NCBI GenBank assembly: GCA_965203345.1
Contig: CBDBCK010000027.1
Location: 434,001 to 498,000, forward strand
Origin: CBDBCK01 sp965203345
Lineage (GTDB): Bacteria > Chloroflexota > Dehalococcoidia > Lucifugimonadales > Lucifugimonadaceae
DNA length: 64,000 nt
Direction of reading: 5' to 3'
The translations under genes were made by a program, and so were the position numbers. Within the stretch, counting starts at the first letter, position 1, and each line of letters starts with the position of its first letter. A model generated the notes under the pieces. That model worked only from the letters and a program-made list of their open reading frames with translations, was not told the origin of the DNA and searched no databases. Shown here piece after piece: positions 1-13,200 of this stretch.

Positions 1-1270
1 CTGACCAGACAGTGACGGAAGGTGTGTTGGTGACGTTAGACGGTAGTGGCAGTACGGATCCTGAAGGCGGTGCGCTGTCATATTCGTGGGTTCAGGCTTC
101 AGGTGAGACTGTGACACTGTCGGATTCTACTATTGCTCAACCTACGTTTACTTCCCCGGTTGATCTGTCAAGAGACGCTGAGCTTTTGTTCTCACTTGTT
201 GTGACGGATGACGCTGACCAGACAAGTGCCATTTCGGATACAGTATTGATAACGGTTGAAGCATCTACTCCTACTGTGGTTGTGTCTTTCGTATCAGCTG
301 ATTATGAGGTATCGGAAGGATCTTCCGTGGAGGTTCTTGCAGTTCTGGATATAGTACCTCGTCGGACGGTGTCTGTAAATGTATTAGCGAGCGGTTTGGG
401 TGGAGCCACGGAAGATGATTACATTTTGTCGGCTACTTCATTCACGTTTGGTCCTGAAGAAAGAGAAGCAACGCTTGCTGTAACTGCGGTTGACGATTCG
501 GCTGAGGAATCCGGGGAGAGGGTGTCTCTGGAGCTGATGATAGATCCTTCATTGTCCAATGTATCGTTGGGATCTCAGTCAACTGAGGAAGTGTTGATAT
601 TGGATGACGATGCAGCAGTTAATGAACGACCTGTAGCGGATGCTGGCCCTGACCAGACAGTGTCAGAAGGTGTGTTGGTGACGTTAGACGGTAGCGGCAG
701 TACGGATCCTGAAGGCGGTGCACTGTCATATTCGTGGGTTCAGGCTTCAGGTGAGACTGTAATACTGTCCGATTCTACTGTTGCCGCACCTACGTTTACT
801 TCACCGGTTGGCCTTTCAAGAGACGCGGAACTTTTGTTCTCTCTAGTTGTGACAGATGACACTGACCAGACAAGTGCCATTTCGGATACAGTATTGATAA
901 CGGTTGAAGCGTCTAACCCTGCAGTGGTTGTGTCTTTCGTATCAGCTGATTATGAGGTATCGGAAGGATCTTCAGTGGATGTGTCAATAGTTCTGGACGT
1001 GGCCCCCCGTCGTTCAGTGTCTGTAAATGTATTAGCGAGCGGTTTGGGCGGAGCTACGGAAGCTGACTACATTTTGTCCTTCACTTCATTCACCTTTGGT
1101 CCTGAAGCAAGAGAAGCAACGCTGGTTGTAACTGCGGTTGATGATCTGGCTGACGATGACGGAGAGAGTGTGTCTCTGGCGCTGACACTGGATTCATCAA
1201 CATCGTCCAATGTATCGTTGGGCTCTCCTTCAACCGAGGAAGTATTGATATTGGATGACGATGATCCTGT
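1..1270 (+). repeat. PKD/Calx-beta tandem array 1 (2 units)
   Basis: There are two PKD-like plus Calx-beta-like units, the first cut by the window edge. They are followed by a divergent Calx-like domain (about 1275-1620) that leads into LRR block 1. That domain (YELLEGGTVALSVTLDR) is closer to one in the downstream gene at about 63200-63530 than to the pre-LRR domain used elsewhere in this gene. Confidence 0.85.
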
Positions 1271-4200
1271 TGAACCACCGGTTGAACCTTTGGCGACTGT
1301 GTCGTTCGGTGCCAGTGCCTACGAACTGTTGGAAGGTGGGACTGTTGCGTTATCAGTAACGTTGGATCGATCTTCCAGTGGCCGGTTGTCACTACCGATA
1401 TTGAGTGGAGGTTCTGGCGTGTCTGTGGTGTCTGGTGTTCCTGAGACGTTAGAGTTTGCACCTGATCAGACGATAGCGATTTTCACGTTGGATGGTTTGG
1501 AAGACTTTAACACGGTTGACGAGAGCTTAACTCTGGAGTTTGGTCTTCTTCCTGTTGATGTTACTGCTGGCGAATTTACAGGTGCGGTAGTGTCAATAAT
1601 GGATAACGACTCCATACTGGATGTGTGTTCCAGGACTGAAGAAGTTCAGAATGCGATTATAGAGGCAGTTAATGGACTATCTGGCGTTACGGTTGAGAGT
1701 TGTACTGACGTTACCGAGGATCATCTGGGCCAAATAGGGAGTTTGTCTATTAGTAGGACAGAGGTTGTGACGTTGCAGTTTGGAGATTTTTCCGGTCTGA
1801 CTTCATTGCAGACACTTGGTATAAATATCAACCAGAATCTGGAGACCCTTCCTCAAGGACTGTTTGCCGATCTAGGTTCGCTTCAGGTACTTGACCTGTT
1901 TGATAATGCTCTGACATCTTTGCCATCGGATGTATTCACTGGTCTGGTCTCACTTGAGGTACTTGACTTGGATAATAATGGTCTGACATCTTTGCCATCG
2001 GATGTATTCACTGGTCTGGTCTCGCTTCAGGAACTTGACTTGGATAATAATGGTCTGACGTCTTTGCCATCGGATGTATTCACTGGTTTGGTCTCACTTG
2101 AGTCACTTGACCTGTTTGATAATGGTCTGACGTCTTTGCCATCGGATGTATTCACTGGTTTGGTCTCGCTTGAGTCACTTGACCTGTCTGATAATGGTCT
2201 GACATCTTTGCCATCGGATGTATTCACTGGTTTGGTCTCGCTTGAGTCACTTGACCTGTTTGATAATGGTCTGACATCTTTGCCATCGGATGTATTCACT
2301 GGTCTGGTCTCGCTTGAGTCACTTGACCTGTTTGATAATGGTCTGACATCTTTGCCATCGGATGTATTCACTGGTCTGGTCTCGCTTCGGGAACTTGACC
2401 TGTCTGATAATGGTCTGACATCTTTGCCGCCTGGTGTGATATCACCTGAACTGGAAGCGAGATTGGATTTCCTTGGTCTGGGTCTCAACCCCTGGGCTTC
2501 TCCCCTTTCTGTATCTGACGAGAGAGTGTTTGAAGACGAAGGGACTGTGTCTGTAACCGTTGAACTGTTGACAGACCTGGATTACGACTTGACGTTGTCA
2601 GTCTCTACAGTTGACGTTACTGCGGAATCAGGTTCGGACTACGTTGCTCTCTCTAGTGTGTTGCTTGGGATAGGATCCGAAGATGCAGTAACCGGCGCAA
2701 TAGTAGGCACATTTGATGTAGGTATATTGCCAGACTCTCTATTGGAAGCAGATGAGACATTTGAGCTGGTGTTCACAAATGTTCCTTTGATATATGATGA
2801 GTCTGCGGATGCCCTTGTGCGTGAGTTTAGATCTGCGGTGACAATACTTGGCCCTGTCCCTGTATCATTCGTTGAGCCTGTTTATAATGTAGCGGCTGGC
2901 GGGACTGTAGAGGTGGAAGTATATTTGACCTCCGACCCTGTACGAGCGGTAACGGTAACGATAGGTGTATCAAGTGCCGAATCGCTTGTGTCGTTGAGTA
3001 GTGATACGTTGGAGTTTATTCCGGGAGGCGTACGTACCCAGTCAGTGACTGTAACGGCATCAGTGGTAGGCACGTCAACGTTGAGCTTTATTGATCTTCA
3101 TCCGGATGTAACAGCAGGGCCACATTCTACGACGGTTATAGATATTACCTCTACTGAACGACCTGTATCGGATGCTGGCCCTGACCAGACAGTGATGGAA
3201 GGGGTGTTGGTGACGTTGGACGGTAGTGGGAGTACGGATCCTGAAGGCACGGATCTGTCATATTCGTGGGTTCAGTCTTCAGGTGGGACTGTAACGTTGT
3301 CCGATTCTGCTGTTTCTCAACCTACGTTTACTTCACCGGTTGGTCTGTCAACAGACGCGGAGCTTTCATTCTCCCTTGTTGTGACAGATGACACTGGCCA
3401 GACAAGTGCGGTTGCGGATACAGTATTGATAACAGTTGAAGCATCTACTCCTACTGTGGTTGTGTCATTCGTATCAGCTGATTATGAGGTATCGGAAGGA
3501 TCTTCCGTGGAGGTTCTTGCAGTTCTGGATATAGCACCTCGTCGGACGGTGTCTGTAAATGTAATAGCGAGCGGTTTGGGTGGAGCAACGGAAGATGATT
3601 ACATTTTGTCTGTCACTTCATTCACGTTTGGTCCTGAAGCAAGCGAAGCAACGCTGGCTGTAACTGCGGTTGACGATCTGGTTGACGATGACGGGGAGAG
3701 CGTGTCTCTGGAGCTGATGATAGATCCTTCATCGTCCAATGTATCGTTGGGATCTCCGTCAACTGAGGAAGTGTTGATATTGGATGACGAGGTGTCAGTA
3801 TCGTTTGGTGAGCCTGGTTATGATGTAGTGGCTGGCGAGACAGTAAACGTGGAAGTATCTTTGAATGGCGACCCTTCACGAGCGGTAACGGTAACGCTAG
3901 CTGTATCAGGTGCCGAACCTGTTGTGTCATTGAGTAGTGACGCATTGGAGTTTATTCCAGGTGGCGTACGTACCCAGTCAGTGACGGTAACGGCTTCAGC
4001 GGCAGGCACATCAACGTTGAGCTTTATTGATCTACCTTCAGTAGTAACGGAGGGTACACCATCTACGACTGTTATAGATGTTTCTGCGAATGAACGACCT
4101 GTAGCGGATGCTGGCCCTGCCCAGACAGTGGAGGAAGGTGTGTTGGTGACGTTGGACGGTAGCGGCAGTACGGATCCTGAAGGCGGTGCACTGTCATATT

Positions 4201-7200
4201 CGTGGGTTCAGGCTTCAGGTGAGGCTGTGACACTGTCGGATTCTTCTATTGCTCAACCTACGTTTACTTCCCCGGTTGGTCTTTCAAGAGACGCGGAGCT
4301 TTTGTTCACCCTGGTTGTGACAGATGGCTTTGGGCAGACAAGTGCGGTTTCGGATACAGTATTGATAACGGTTGAAGCATCTACTCCTACTGTGGTTGTG
4401 TCTTTCGTATCAGCTGATTATGAGGTATCGGAAGGATCTTCCGTGGAGGTTCTTGCAGTTCTGGATATAGCACCTCGTCGGACGGTGTCTGTAAATGTAA
4501 TAGCGAGCGGTTTGGGTGGAGCCACGGAAGATGACTACCGTTTGTCGGCCACTTCATTCACGTTTGGTCCTGAAGCAAGCGAAGCAACGCTTGCTGTAAC
4601 TGCGGTTGACGATCTGGTTGACGATGACGGGGAGAGCGTGTCTCTGGATCTGATGATAGATCCTTCATCGTCCAATGTATCGTTGGGATCTCCGTCAACT
4701 GAGGAAGTGTTGATATTGGATGACGATGAAGCAGTTAATGAACGCCCTGTATCGGATGCTGGCCCTGACCAGACAGTGACGGAAGGTGTGTTGGTGACGT
4801 TAGACGGTAGTGGCAGTACGGATCCTGAAGGCGGTGCACTGTCATATTCCTGGGTTCAGGCTTCAGGTGAGACTGTGATACTGTCCGATTCTGCTATTGC
4901 TCAACCTACGTTTACTTCCCCTGTTGATCTGTCAAGAGACGCTGAGCTTTTGTTCACCCTGGTTGTGACAGATGACACTGACCAGACAAGTGCCATTTCG
5001 GATACAGTATTGATAACAGTTGAAGCTGCTACTCCTACTGTGGTTGTGTCTTTCGTATCAGCTGATTATCAGGTATCGGAAGGTTCTTCCGTGGAGGTTC
5101 TTGCAGTTCTGGATATGGTACCTCGTCGGACGGTGTCTGTAAATGTAGTAGTGAGCAGTTTGGGTGGAGCCACGGAAGATGACTACATTTTGTCGGACAC
5201 TTCACTCACGTTTGGTCCTGAAGAGAGAGAAGCAACGCTGGATGTAACTGCAGTTGAGGATTCGGCTGAGGAATCCGGGGAGGGCGTATCTCTAGAGCTG
5301 ATGCTAGACCCTTCATCGTCCAATGTATCGTTGGGATCTCCTTCAACTGAGGAAGTATTGCTACTGGACGACGCAGTAGTTAATGAACGACCTGTGGCGG
5401 ATGCTGGCCCTGACCAGACAGTGACGGAAGGCGTGTTGGTGACGTTAGACGGTAGTGGCAGTACGGATCCTGAAGGCGGTGCGCTGTCATATTCGTGGGT
5501 TCAGGCTTCAGGTGAGACTGTAACACTATCGGATTCTTCTATTGCTCAACCTACGTTTACTTCCCCGGTTGATCTGTCAAGAGACGCTGAGCTTTTGTTC
5601 ACCCTGGTTGTGACGGATGACGCTGACCAGACAAGTGCCATTTCGGATACAGTATTGATAACGGTTGAAGCATCTACTCCTACTGTGGTTGTGTCTTTCG
5701 TATCAGCTGATTATCAGGTATTGGAAGGATCTTCTGTGGAAGTTCTTGCAGTTCTGGATATTGCACCTCGTCGGACGGTGTCTGTAAATGTATTAGCGAG
5801 CGGTTTGGGTGGAGCAACGGAAGATGACTACCGTTTGTCTGTCACTTCATTCACGTTTGGTCCTGAAGAGAGAGAAGCAACGCTGGATGTAACGGCGGTT
5901 GACGATTCGACTGACGATGACGGAGAGAGCGTGTCTCTGGATCTGATGATAGATCCTTCATTGTCCAATGTATCGTTGGGTTCTCCATCAACTGAGGAAG
6001 TGTTGATATTGGATGACGACGTAGCAGTTAATGAACGACCTGTAGCGGATGCTGGCCCTGATCAGACAGTAGCAGAAGGTGTGTTGGTGACGTTAGACGG
6101 TAGTGGCAGTACGGATCCTGAAGGCGGTGCACTGTCATATTCGTGGGTTCAGGCTTCAGGTGAGGCTGTGACACTGTCGGATTCTACTGTTGCTCAACCT
6201 ACGTTTACTTCCCCGGTTGATCTGTCAAGAGACGCTGAGCTTTTGTTCACCCTGGTTGTGACAGATGACACTGACCAGACAAGTGCCATTTCGGATACAG
6301 TATTGATAACGGTTGAAGCGTCTAACCCTGCTGTGGTTGTGTCTTTCGTATCAGATGATTATGAGGTATCGGAAGGTTCTTCTGTGTCAGTGGGTATAGT
6401 TCTGGATATAGAACCTCGTCGTTCGGTGTCTGTAAATGTAGTAGCGAGCGGTTTGGGTGGAGCAACGGAAGATGATTACCGTTTGTCCTTCACTTCATTC
6501 ACGTTTGGTCCTGAAGAAAGAGAAGCAACGCTGGATGTAAGTGCGGTTGAGGATTCGGCTGATGAAGACGGGGAGAGGGTATCTCTGGAGCTGACTCTGG
6601 ACTCTTCATCTTCCAATGTGTCTTTGGGATCTCCTTCAATTGAGGAAGTATTGCTACTGGACGATGAGGTATCAGTATCGTTTGGTGAACCGGACTATAG
6701 GATAGTTGAAGGTCAAACATTGGACGTGTCGGTGGTTCTGGATGTGGATCCTGGGCGTAATTTGGCAATAACTATAGTGGGTTCAGGTGTTGGCACATCG
6801 GCTGTTGTATCTGGTTTGCCGGCGACAGTGGAGTTTAGCCAAGGTGTGACGGAGGTGTCGTTCTCCTTGTCCGCAATAGACGACTCAGCGGACGACGATG
6901 GGGAGACATTGCTTCTGGAGTTTGATGAATTGCCGTTGGGTGTATCTGTCGGCACTCAATCAAGTGCACTAGTGTCAATAATAGACAACGACCCTGTCCT
7001 TAATGTGTGTGACAGGACCGAGGAAGTTCAGGCTGCGATTATAACTGCAGCTAATGCTCTTTCCGGTGTTACGGTCACGGGTTGTGAAGAAATTACCGAG
7101 GCTCATCTGTCAGGCATAAGCGGGTTGTTTATTAGTAATGAACCAGGCCTTACTAGACTGCAGTTTGGAGACTTCTCTGGTCTGACTTCGTTGACGAGAC

Positions 7201-10200
7201 TTGATATATCTCTCAACGATAATCTGCGGACCCTTCCTTCGGGACTGTTTGCCGATCTGGATATGCTTGAAGAACTTAACCTGAATAATAATAGTCTGAC
7301 ATCTTTGCCATCGGATGTGTTCACTGGTCTGAATAACCTTCAGCGCCTTAACCTGAATAATAATGATCTGACATCTTTGCCGTCGGGTGTGTTCACTGGT
7401 CTGGGTAGTCTTGAGATCCTTGACCTGGGTAGGAATGATCTGACATCTTTGCCGTCGGATGTGTTCACTGGTCTGGGTAGTCTTGAGACCCTTGACCTGG
7501 ATAATAATCGTCTGGCGTCTTTGCCGTCGGATGTGTTCACTGGTCTGAATAACCTTGATCGCCTTGACCTGTTTGTGAATCGTCTGACATCTTTGCCACC
7601 GGATGTGTTCACTGGTCTGAATAACCTTAATCACCTTAGCCTGCAGAATAATGATCTGACTTCTTTGCCGTCGGGTGTGTTCACTGATCTGGATAACCTT
7701 AATCGCCTTAACCTGAATGAGAATCGTCTGACTTCTTTGCCGTCGGGTGTGTTCACTGGTCTGGGCTCGCTTACGTTCCTTTTCCTGAGTGAGAATCGTC
7801 TGACTACTTTGCCGTCGGGTGTGTTCTCAGGTCTGGATATGCTTACGAGCCTTCGCCTGGATGAGAATCGTCTGACTACTTTGCCGTCGGGTGTGTTCAC
7901 TGGTCTGGATAACCTTGAGCGCCTTCTCCTGGATGAGAATCGTCTGACTACTTTGCCGTCGGGTGTGTTCACTGGTCTGGATAACCTTGAGCGCCTTATC
8001 CTGCATGATAATTCTCTGATGTCTTTGCCTCCTGGTGTGATATCACCTGAACTGGAAGCGAGATTGGTTTTCCTAAGTCTGTCTGACAACCCCTGGGCTT
8101 CTCCCCTTTCTGTATCTGACGAGAGAGTGTTTGAAGACGCTGGGACTGCGTCTGTAACCGTTGAACTGTTGACAGACCTGGATTACGACTTGACGTTGTC
8201 AGTCTCCACAGTTGACGTTACTGCGGAGTCAGGTTCGGACTACGTTGCTCTCTCTAGTGTGTTGCTTGGGATAGGATCTGAAGATGCAGTAACCGGCGCC
8301 ATAGTAGGCACATTTGATGTAGGTATATTGCCAGACTCTCTATTGGAAGGGGATGAGACATTTGAGCTGGTGTTCACAAATGTTCCTTTGATATATGACG
8401 AGTCTGCGGATGCCCTTGTGCGTGAGTTTAGATCTGCGGTGACAATACTTGGCCCTGTCCCTGTATCATTCGTTGAGCCTGTTTATAATGTAGTGGCTGG
8501 CGAGACGGTAGAGGTGGAAGTATATTTGACCTCCGACCCTCTGCGAGCGGTAACGGTAACGCTGGCTGTATCAAGTGCCGAATCGCTTGTGTCATTGAGT
8601 AGTGACGCGTTGGAGTTTATTCCGGGCGGCGTACGTACCCAGTCAGTGACGGTAACGGCATCAGTGGTAGGCACGTCAACGTTGAGCTTTATTGATCTTC
8701 ATCCGGATGTAACAGCAGGGACACATTCTACGACGGTTATAGATATTACCTCTACTGAACGACCTGTATCGGATGCTGGCCCTGACCAGACAGTGATGGA
8801 AGGTGTGTTGGTGACGTTAGACGGTAGCGGTAGTACGGATCCTGAAGGCACGGATCTGTCATATTCGTGGGTTCAGTCTTCAGGTGAGACTGTGACGCTG
8901 TCCGATTCTGCTGTTGCTCAACCTACGTTTACTTCCCCGGTTGATCTTTCAAGAGACGCGGAGCTTTCGTTCACCCTGGTTGTGATAGATGATACTGGCC
9001 AGACAAGTGCCATTTCGGATACAGTATTGATAACGGTTGAAGCGTCTACTCCTATTGTGGTTGTGTCTTTCGTATCAGCTGATTACGCGGTATCGGAAGG
9101 ATCTTCCGTGGAGGTTCTTGCAGTTCTGGATATGGTACCTCGTCGTTCGGTGTCTGTAAATGTATTAGCGAGTGGTTTGGGCGGAGCCACGGAAGATGAC
9201 TACATTTTGTCTGTCACTTCATTCACGTTTGGTCCTGAAGAAAGAGAAGCAACGCTTGATGTAAGTGCGGTTGAGGATTCAGCTGATGAAGACGGGGAGA
9301 GGGTATCTCTGGAGCTGATGATAGATCCTTCATCGTCCAATGTATCGTTGGGATCTCCATCGACTGCTGAAGTGTCAATATTGGATGACGACGCAGTAGT
9401 TAATGAACGACCTGTTGCGGATGCTGGCCCTGATCAGACAGTGTCAGAAGGTGTGTTGGTGACGTTAGACGGTAGCGGCAGTACGGATCCTGAAGGCGAT
9501 GCACTGTTATATTCGTGGGTTCAGGCTTCAGGTGAGGCTGTAACACTGTCGGATTCTACTGTTGCCGAACCTACGTTTACTTCCCCGGTTGATCTGTCAA
9601 GAGACGCGGAGCTTTCGTTCACCCTGGTTGTGACAGATGACACTGGCCAGACAAGTGCCCCGGATACAGTATTGATAACGGTTGAAGCGTCTAACCCTGC
9701 GGTGGTTGTGTCTTTCGTATCAGCTGATTATCAGGTATTGGAAGGATCTTCTGTGGAGGTTCTTGCAGTTCTGGATCTGGCACCTCGTCGGACGGTGTCT
9801 GTAAATGTATTAGCGAGCGGTTTGGGTGGAGCCACGGAAGATGATTACATTTTGTCTGTCACTTCACTCACGTTTGGTCCTGAAGAAAGCGAAGCAACGC
9901 TTGCTGTAACTGCGGTTGACGATTCGGCTGAGGAAGACGGAGAGAGGGTGTCTCTGGAGCTGATGATAGATCCTTCATTGTCCAATGTATCGTTGGGTTC
10001 TCCATCGACTGCTGAAGTGTTGATACTGGATGACGAGGTAGTAGTTAATGAACGCCCTGTAGCGGATGCTGGCCCTGACCAGACAGTGACGGAAGGTGTG
10101 TTGGTGACGTTAGACGGTAGCGGCAGTACGGATCCTGAAGGCGGTGCACTGTCATATTCGTGGGTTCAGGCTTCAGGTGAGTCTGTGACCCTGTCGGATT

Positions 10201-13200
10201 CTACTGTTGCTCAACCTACGTTTACTTCCCCTGTTGATCTTTCAAGAGACGCGGAGCTTTCGTTCACCCTTGTTGTGACAGATGACACTGACCAGACAAG
10301 TGCCATTTCGGATACAGTATTGATAACGGTTGAAGCATCTACTCCTACTGTGGTTGTGTCTTTCGTATCAGCTGATTATGAGGTATCGGAAGGATCTTCC
10401 GTGGAGGTTCTTGCAGTTCTGGATATAGTACCTCGTCGGACGGTGTCTGTAAATGTATTAGCGAGCGGTTTGGGTGGAGCAACGGAAGATGACTACCGTT
10501 TGTCGGCCACTTCATTCACGTTTGGTCCTGAAGAGAGAGAAGCAACGCTTGCTGTAACTGCGGTTGAGGATTCGGCTGATGAAGACGGAGAGAGGGTATC
10601 TCTGGAGCTGACGCTGGACTCTTCATCTTCCAATGTGTCTTTGGGATCTCCTTCAATTGAGGAAGTATTGCTATTGGACGATGATGAAGCAGTTAATGAA
10701 CGACCTGTAGCGGATGCTGGCCCTGACCAGACAGTGACGGAAGGTGTGTTGGTGACGTTAGACGGTAGTGGCAGTACGGATCCTGAAGACGGTGCACTGT
10801 CATATTCGTGGGTTCAGTCTTCAGGTGAGGCTGTGACACTGTCGGATTCTACTGTTGCTCAACCTACGTTTACTTCCCCGGTTGATCTTTCAAGAGACGC
10901 GGAGCTTTCGTTCACCCTTGTTGTGACAGATGACACTGACCAGACAAGTGCCCTGGATACAGTATTGATAACAGTTGAAGCGTCTAACCCTGCGGTGGTT
11001 GTGTCTTTCGTATCAGCTGATTACGCGGTATCGGAAGGTTCTTCTGTGTCAGTGGGTATAGTTCTGGATATAGTACCTCGTCGTTCGGTGTCTGTAAATG
11101 TATTAGCGAGCGGTTTGGGTGGAGCCACGGAAGATGATTACATTTTGTCCTTCACTTCATTCACGTTTGGCCCTGAAGAAAGCGAAGCAACGCTGGATGT
11201 AAGTGCGGTTGAGGATTCGGCTGATGAAGACGGAGAGAGGGTATCTCTGGAGCTGACTCTGGACTCTTCATCTTCCAATGTGTCTTTGGGATCTCCTTCA
11301 ATTGAGCAAGTATTGCTATTGGACGATGATGAAGCAGTTAATGAACGACCTGTATCGGATGCTGGCCCTGACCAGACAGTGTCAGAAGGTGTGTTGGTGA
11401 CGCTAGACGGTAGAGGCAGTACGGATACTGAAGGCGGTGCGCTGTCATATTCGTGGATTCAGGCTTCAGGCGAGACTGTGACACTGTCGGATTCTACTGT
11501 TGCCGAACCTACGTTTACTTCCCCGGTTGATCTTTCAAGAGACGCTGAGCTTTCGTTCACCCTGGTTGTGACAGATGACACTGACCAGACAAGTGCCATT
11601 TCGGATACAGTATTGATAACAGTTGAAGCATCTACTCCTACTGTGATTGTGTCTTTCGTATCAGCTGATTATGAGGTATCGGAAGGATCTTCCGTGGAGG
11701 TTCTTGCAGTTCTGGATATAGTACCTCGTCGGACGGTGTCTGTAAATGTATTAGCGAGCGGTTTGGGTGGAGCCACGGAAGATGACTACCGTTTGTCGGC
11801 CACTTCATTCACGTTTGGTCCTGAAGCAAGAGAAGCAACGCTGGATGTAACGGCGGTTGACGATTCGGCTGAGGATGACGGGGAGAGCGTGTCTCTGGAT
11901 CTGATGATAGATTCTTCATCGTCTAATGTATCGTTGGGATCTCCGTCAACTGAGGAAGTGTTGATACTGGATGACGATGCAGCAGTTAATGAACAACCTG
12001 TTGCGGATGCCGGCCCTGACCAGACAGTGACGGAAGGTGTGTTGGTGACGTTAGACGGTAGCGGCAGTACGGATCCTGAAGGCGGTGCACTGTCATATTC
12101 GTGGGTTCAGGCTTCAGGTGAGACTGTGACACTATCGGATTCTACTGTTGCTCAACCTACGTTTACTTCCCCGGTTGATCTTTCAAGAGACGCGGAGCTT
12201 TCGTTCACCCTGGTTGTGACAGATGACACTGACCAGACAAGTGCCCCGGATACAGTATTGATAACGGTTGAAGCGTCTAACCCTGCCGTGGTTGTGTCTT
12301 TCGTATCAGATGATTACGCGGTATCGGAAGGTTCTTCTGTGTCAGTGGGTATAGTTCTGGATATGGCACCTCGTCGTTCGGTGTCTGTAAATGTAGTAGC
12401 GAGCGGTTTGGGTGGAGCCACGGAAGATGATTACCGTTTGTCCTTCACTTCATTCACGTTTGGTCCTGAAGAAAGCGAAGCAACGCTTGATGTAAGTGCG
12501 GTTGAGGATTCGGCTGATGAAGACGGAGAGAGGGTATCTCTGGAGCTGACTCTGGACTCTTCATCTTCCAATGTGTCTTTGGGATCTCCTTCAATTGAGG
12601 AAGTATTGCTACTGGACGATGAGGTGACAGTATCGTTTGGTGAACCGGACTATAGGATAGTTGAAGGTCAAACATTGGACGTGTCGGTGGTTCTGGATGT
12701 GGATCCTGGGCGTAATTTGGCAATAACTATAGTGGGTTCAGGTGTTGGCACATCGGCTGTTGTATCCGGTTTGCCGGCGACAGTGGAGTTTAGTCCAGGT
12801 GTGACGGAGGTGTCGTTCTCCTTGTCCGCAATAGACGACTCAGCGGACGATGATGGGGAGACATTGCTTCTGGAGTTTGATGAATTGCCGTTGGGTGTAT
12901 CTGTCGGCACTCAATCAAGTGCACTAGTGTCAATAATAGACAACGACCCTGTCCTTAATGTGTGTGACAGGACCGAGGAAGTTCAGGCTGCGATTATAAC
13001 TGCAGCTAATGCTCTTTCCGGTGTTACGGTCACGGGTTGTGAAGAAATTACCGAGGCTCATCTGTCAGGCATAAGCGGGTTGTTTATTAGTAATGAACCA
13101 GGCCTTACTAGACTGCAGTTTGGAGACTTCTCTGGTCTGACTTCGTTGACGAGACTTGGTATATTTTTCAACCGGAATCTGACATCTTTGCCATCGGATG

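Noticed and set aside
1905..2430. CRISPR-like direct repeats of 72 bp
   Set aside because: The repeats are contiguous, in frame and encode a canonical LRR; there are no unique spacers and no cas genes.
6713..6955. Repeated 80-residue and 89-residue - strand frames opposite every pre-LRR Calx-beta domain
   Set aside because: Their recurrence follows duplication of the + strand coding sequence; composition (Ser/Thr/Pro-rich) is what the complement of this coding sequence gives.
7110..8089. Long open frames on the - strand opposite LRR block 2 (and the equivalent ones opposite the other LRR blocks, e.g. 15638-16348, 31283-31807, 42504-43483)
   Set aside because: They are periodic shadows of the 72-bp LRR units: a 24-residue repeat read backwards without stops. 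They recur wherever the LRR coding repeat occurs and have no start context or domain of their own.
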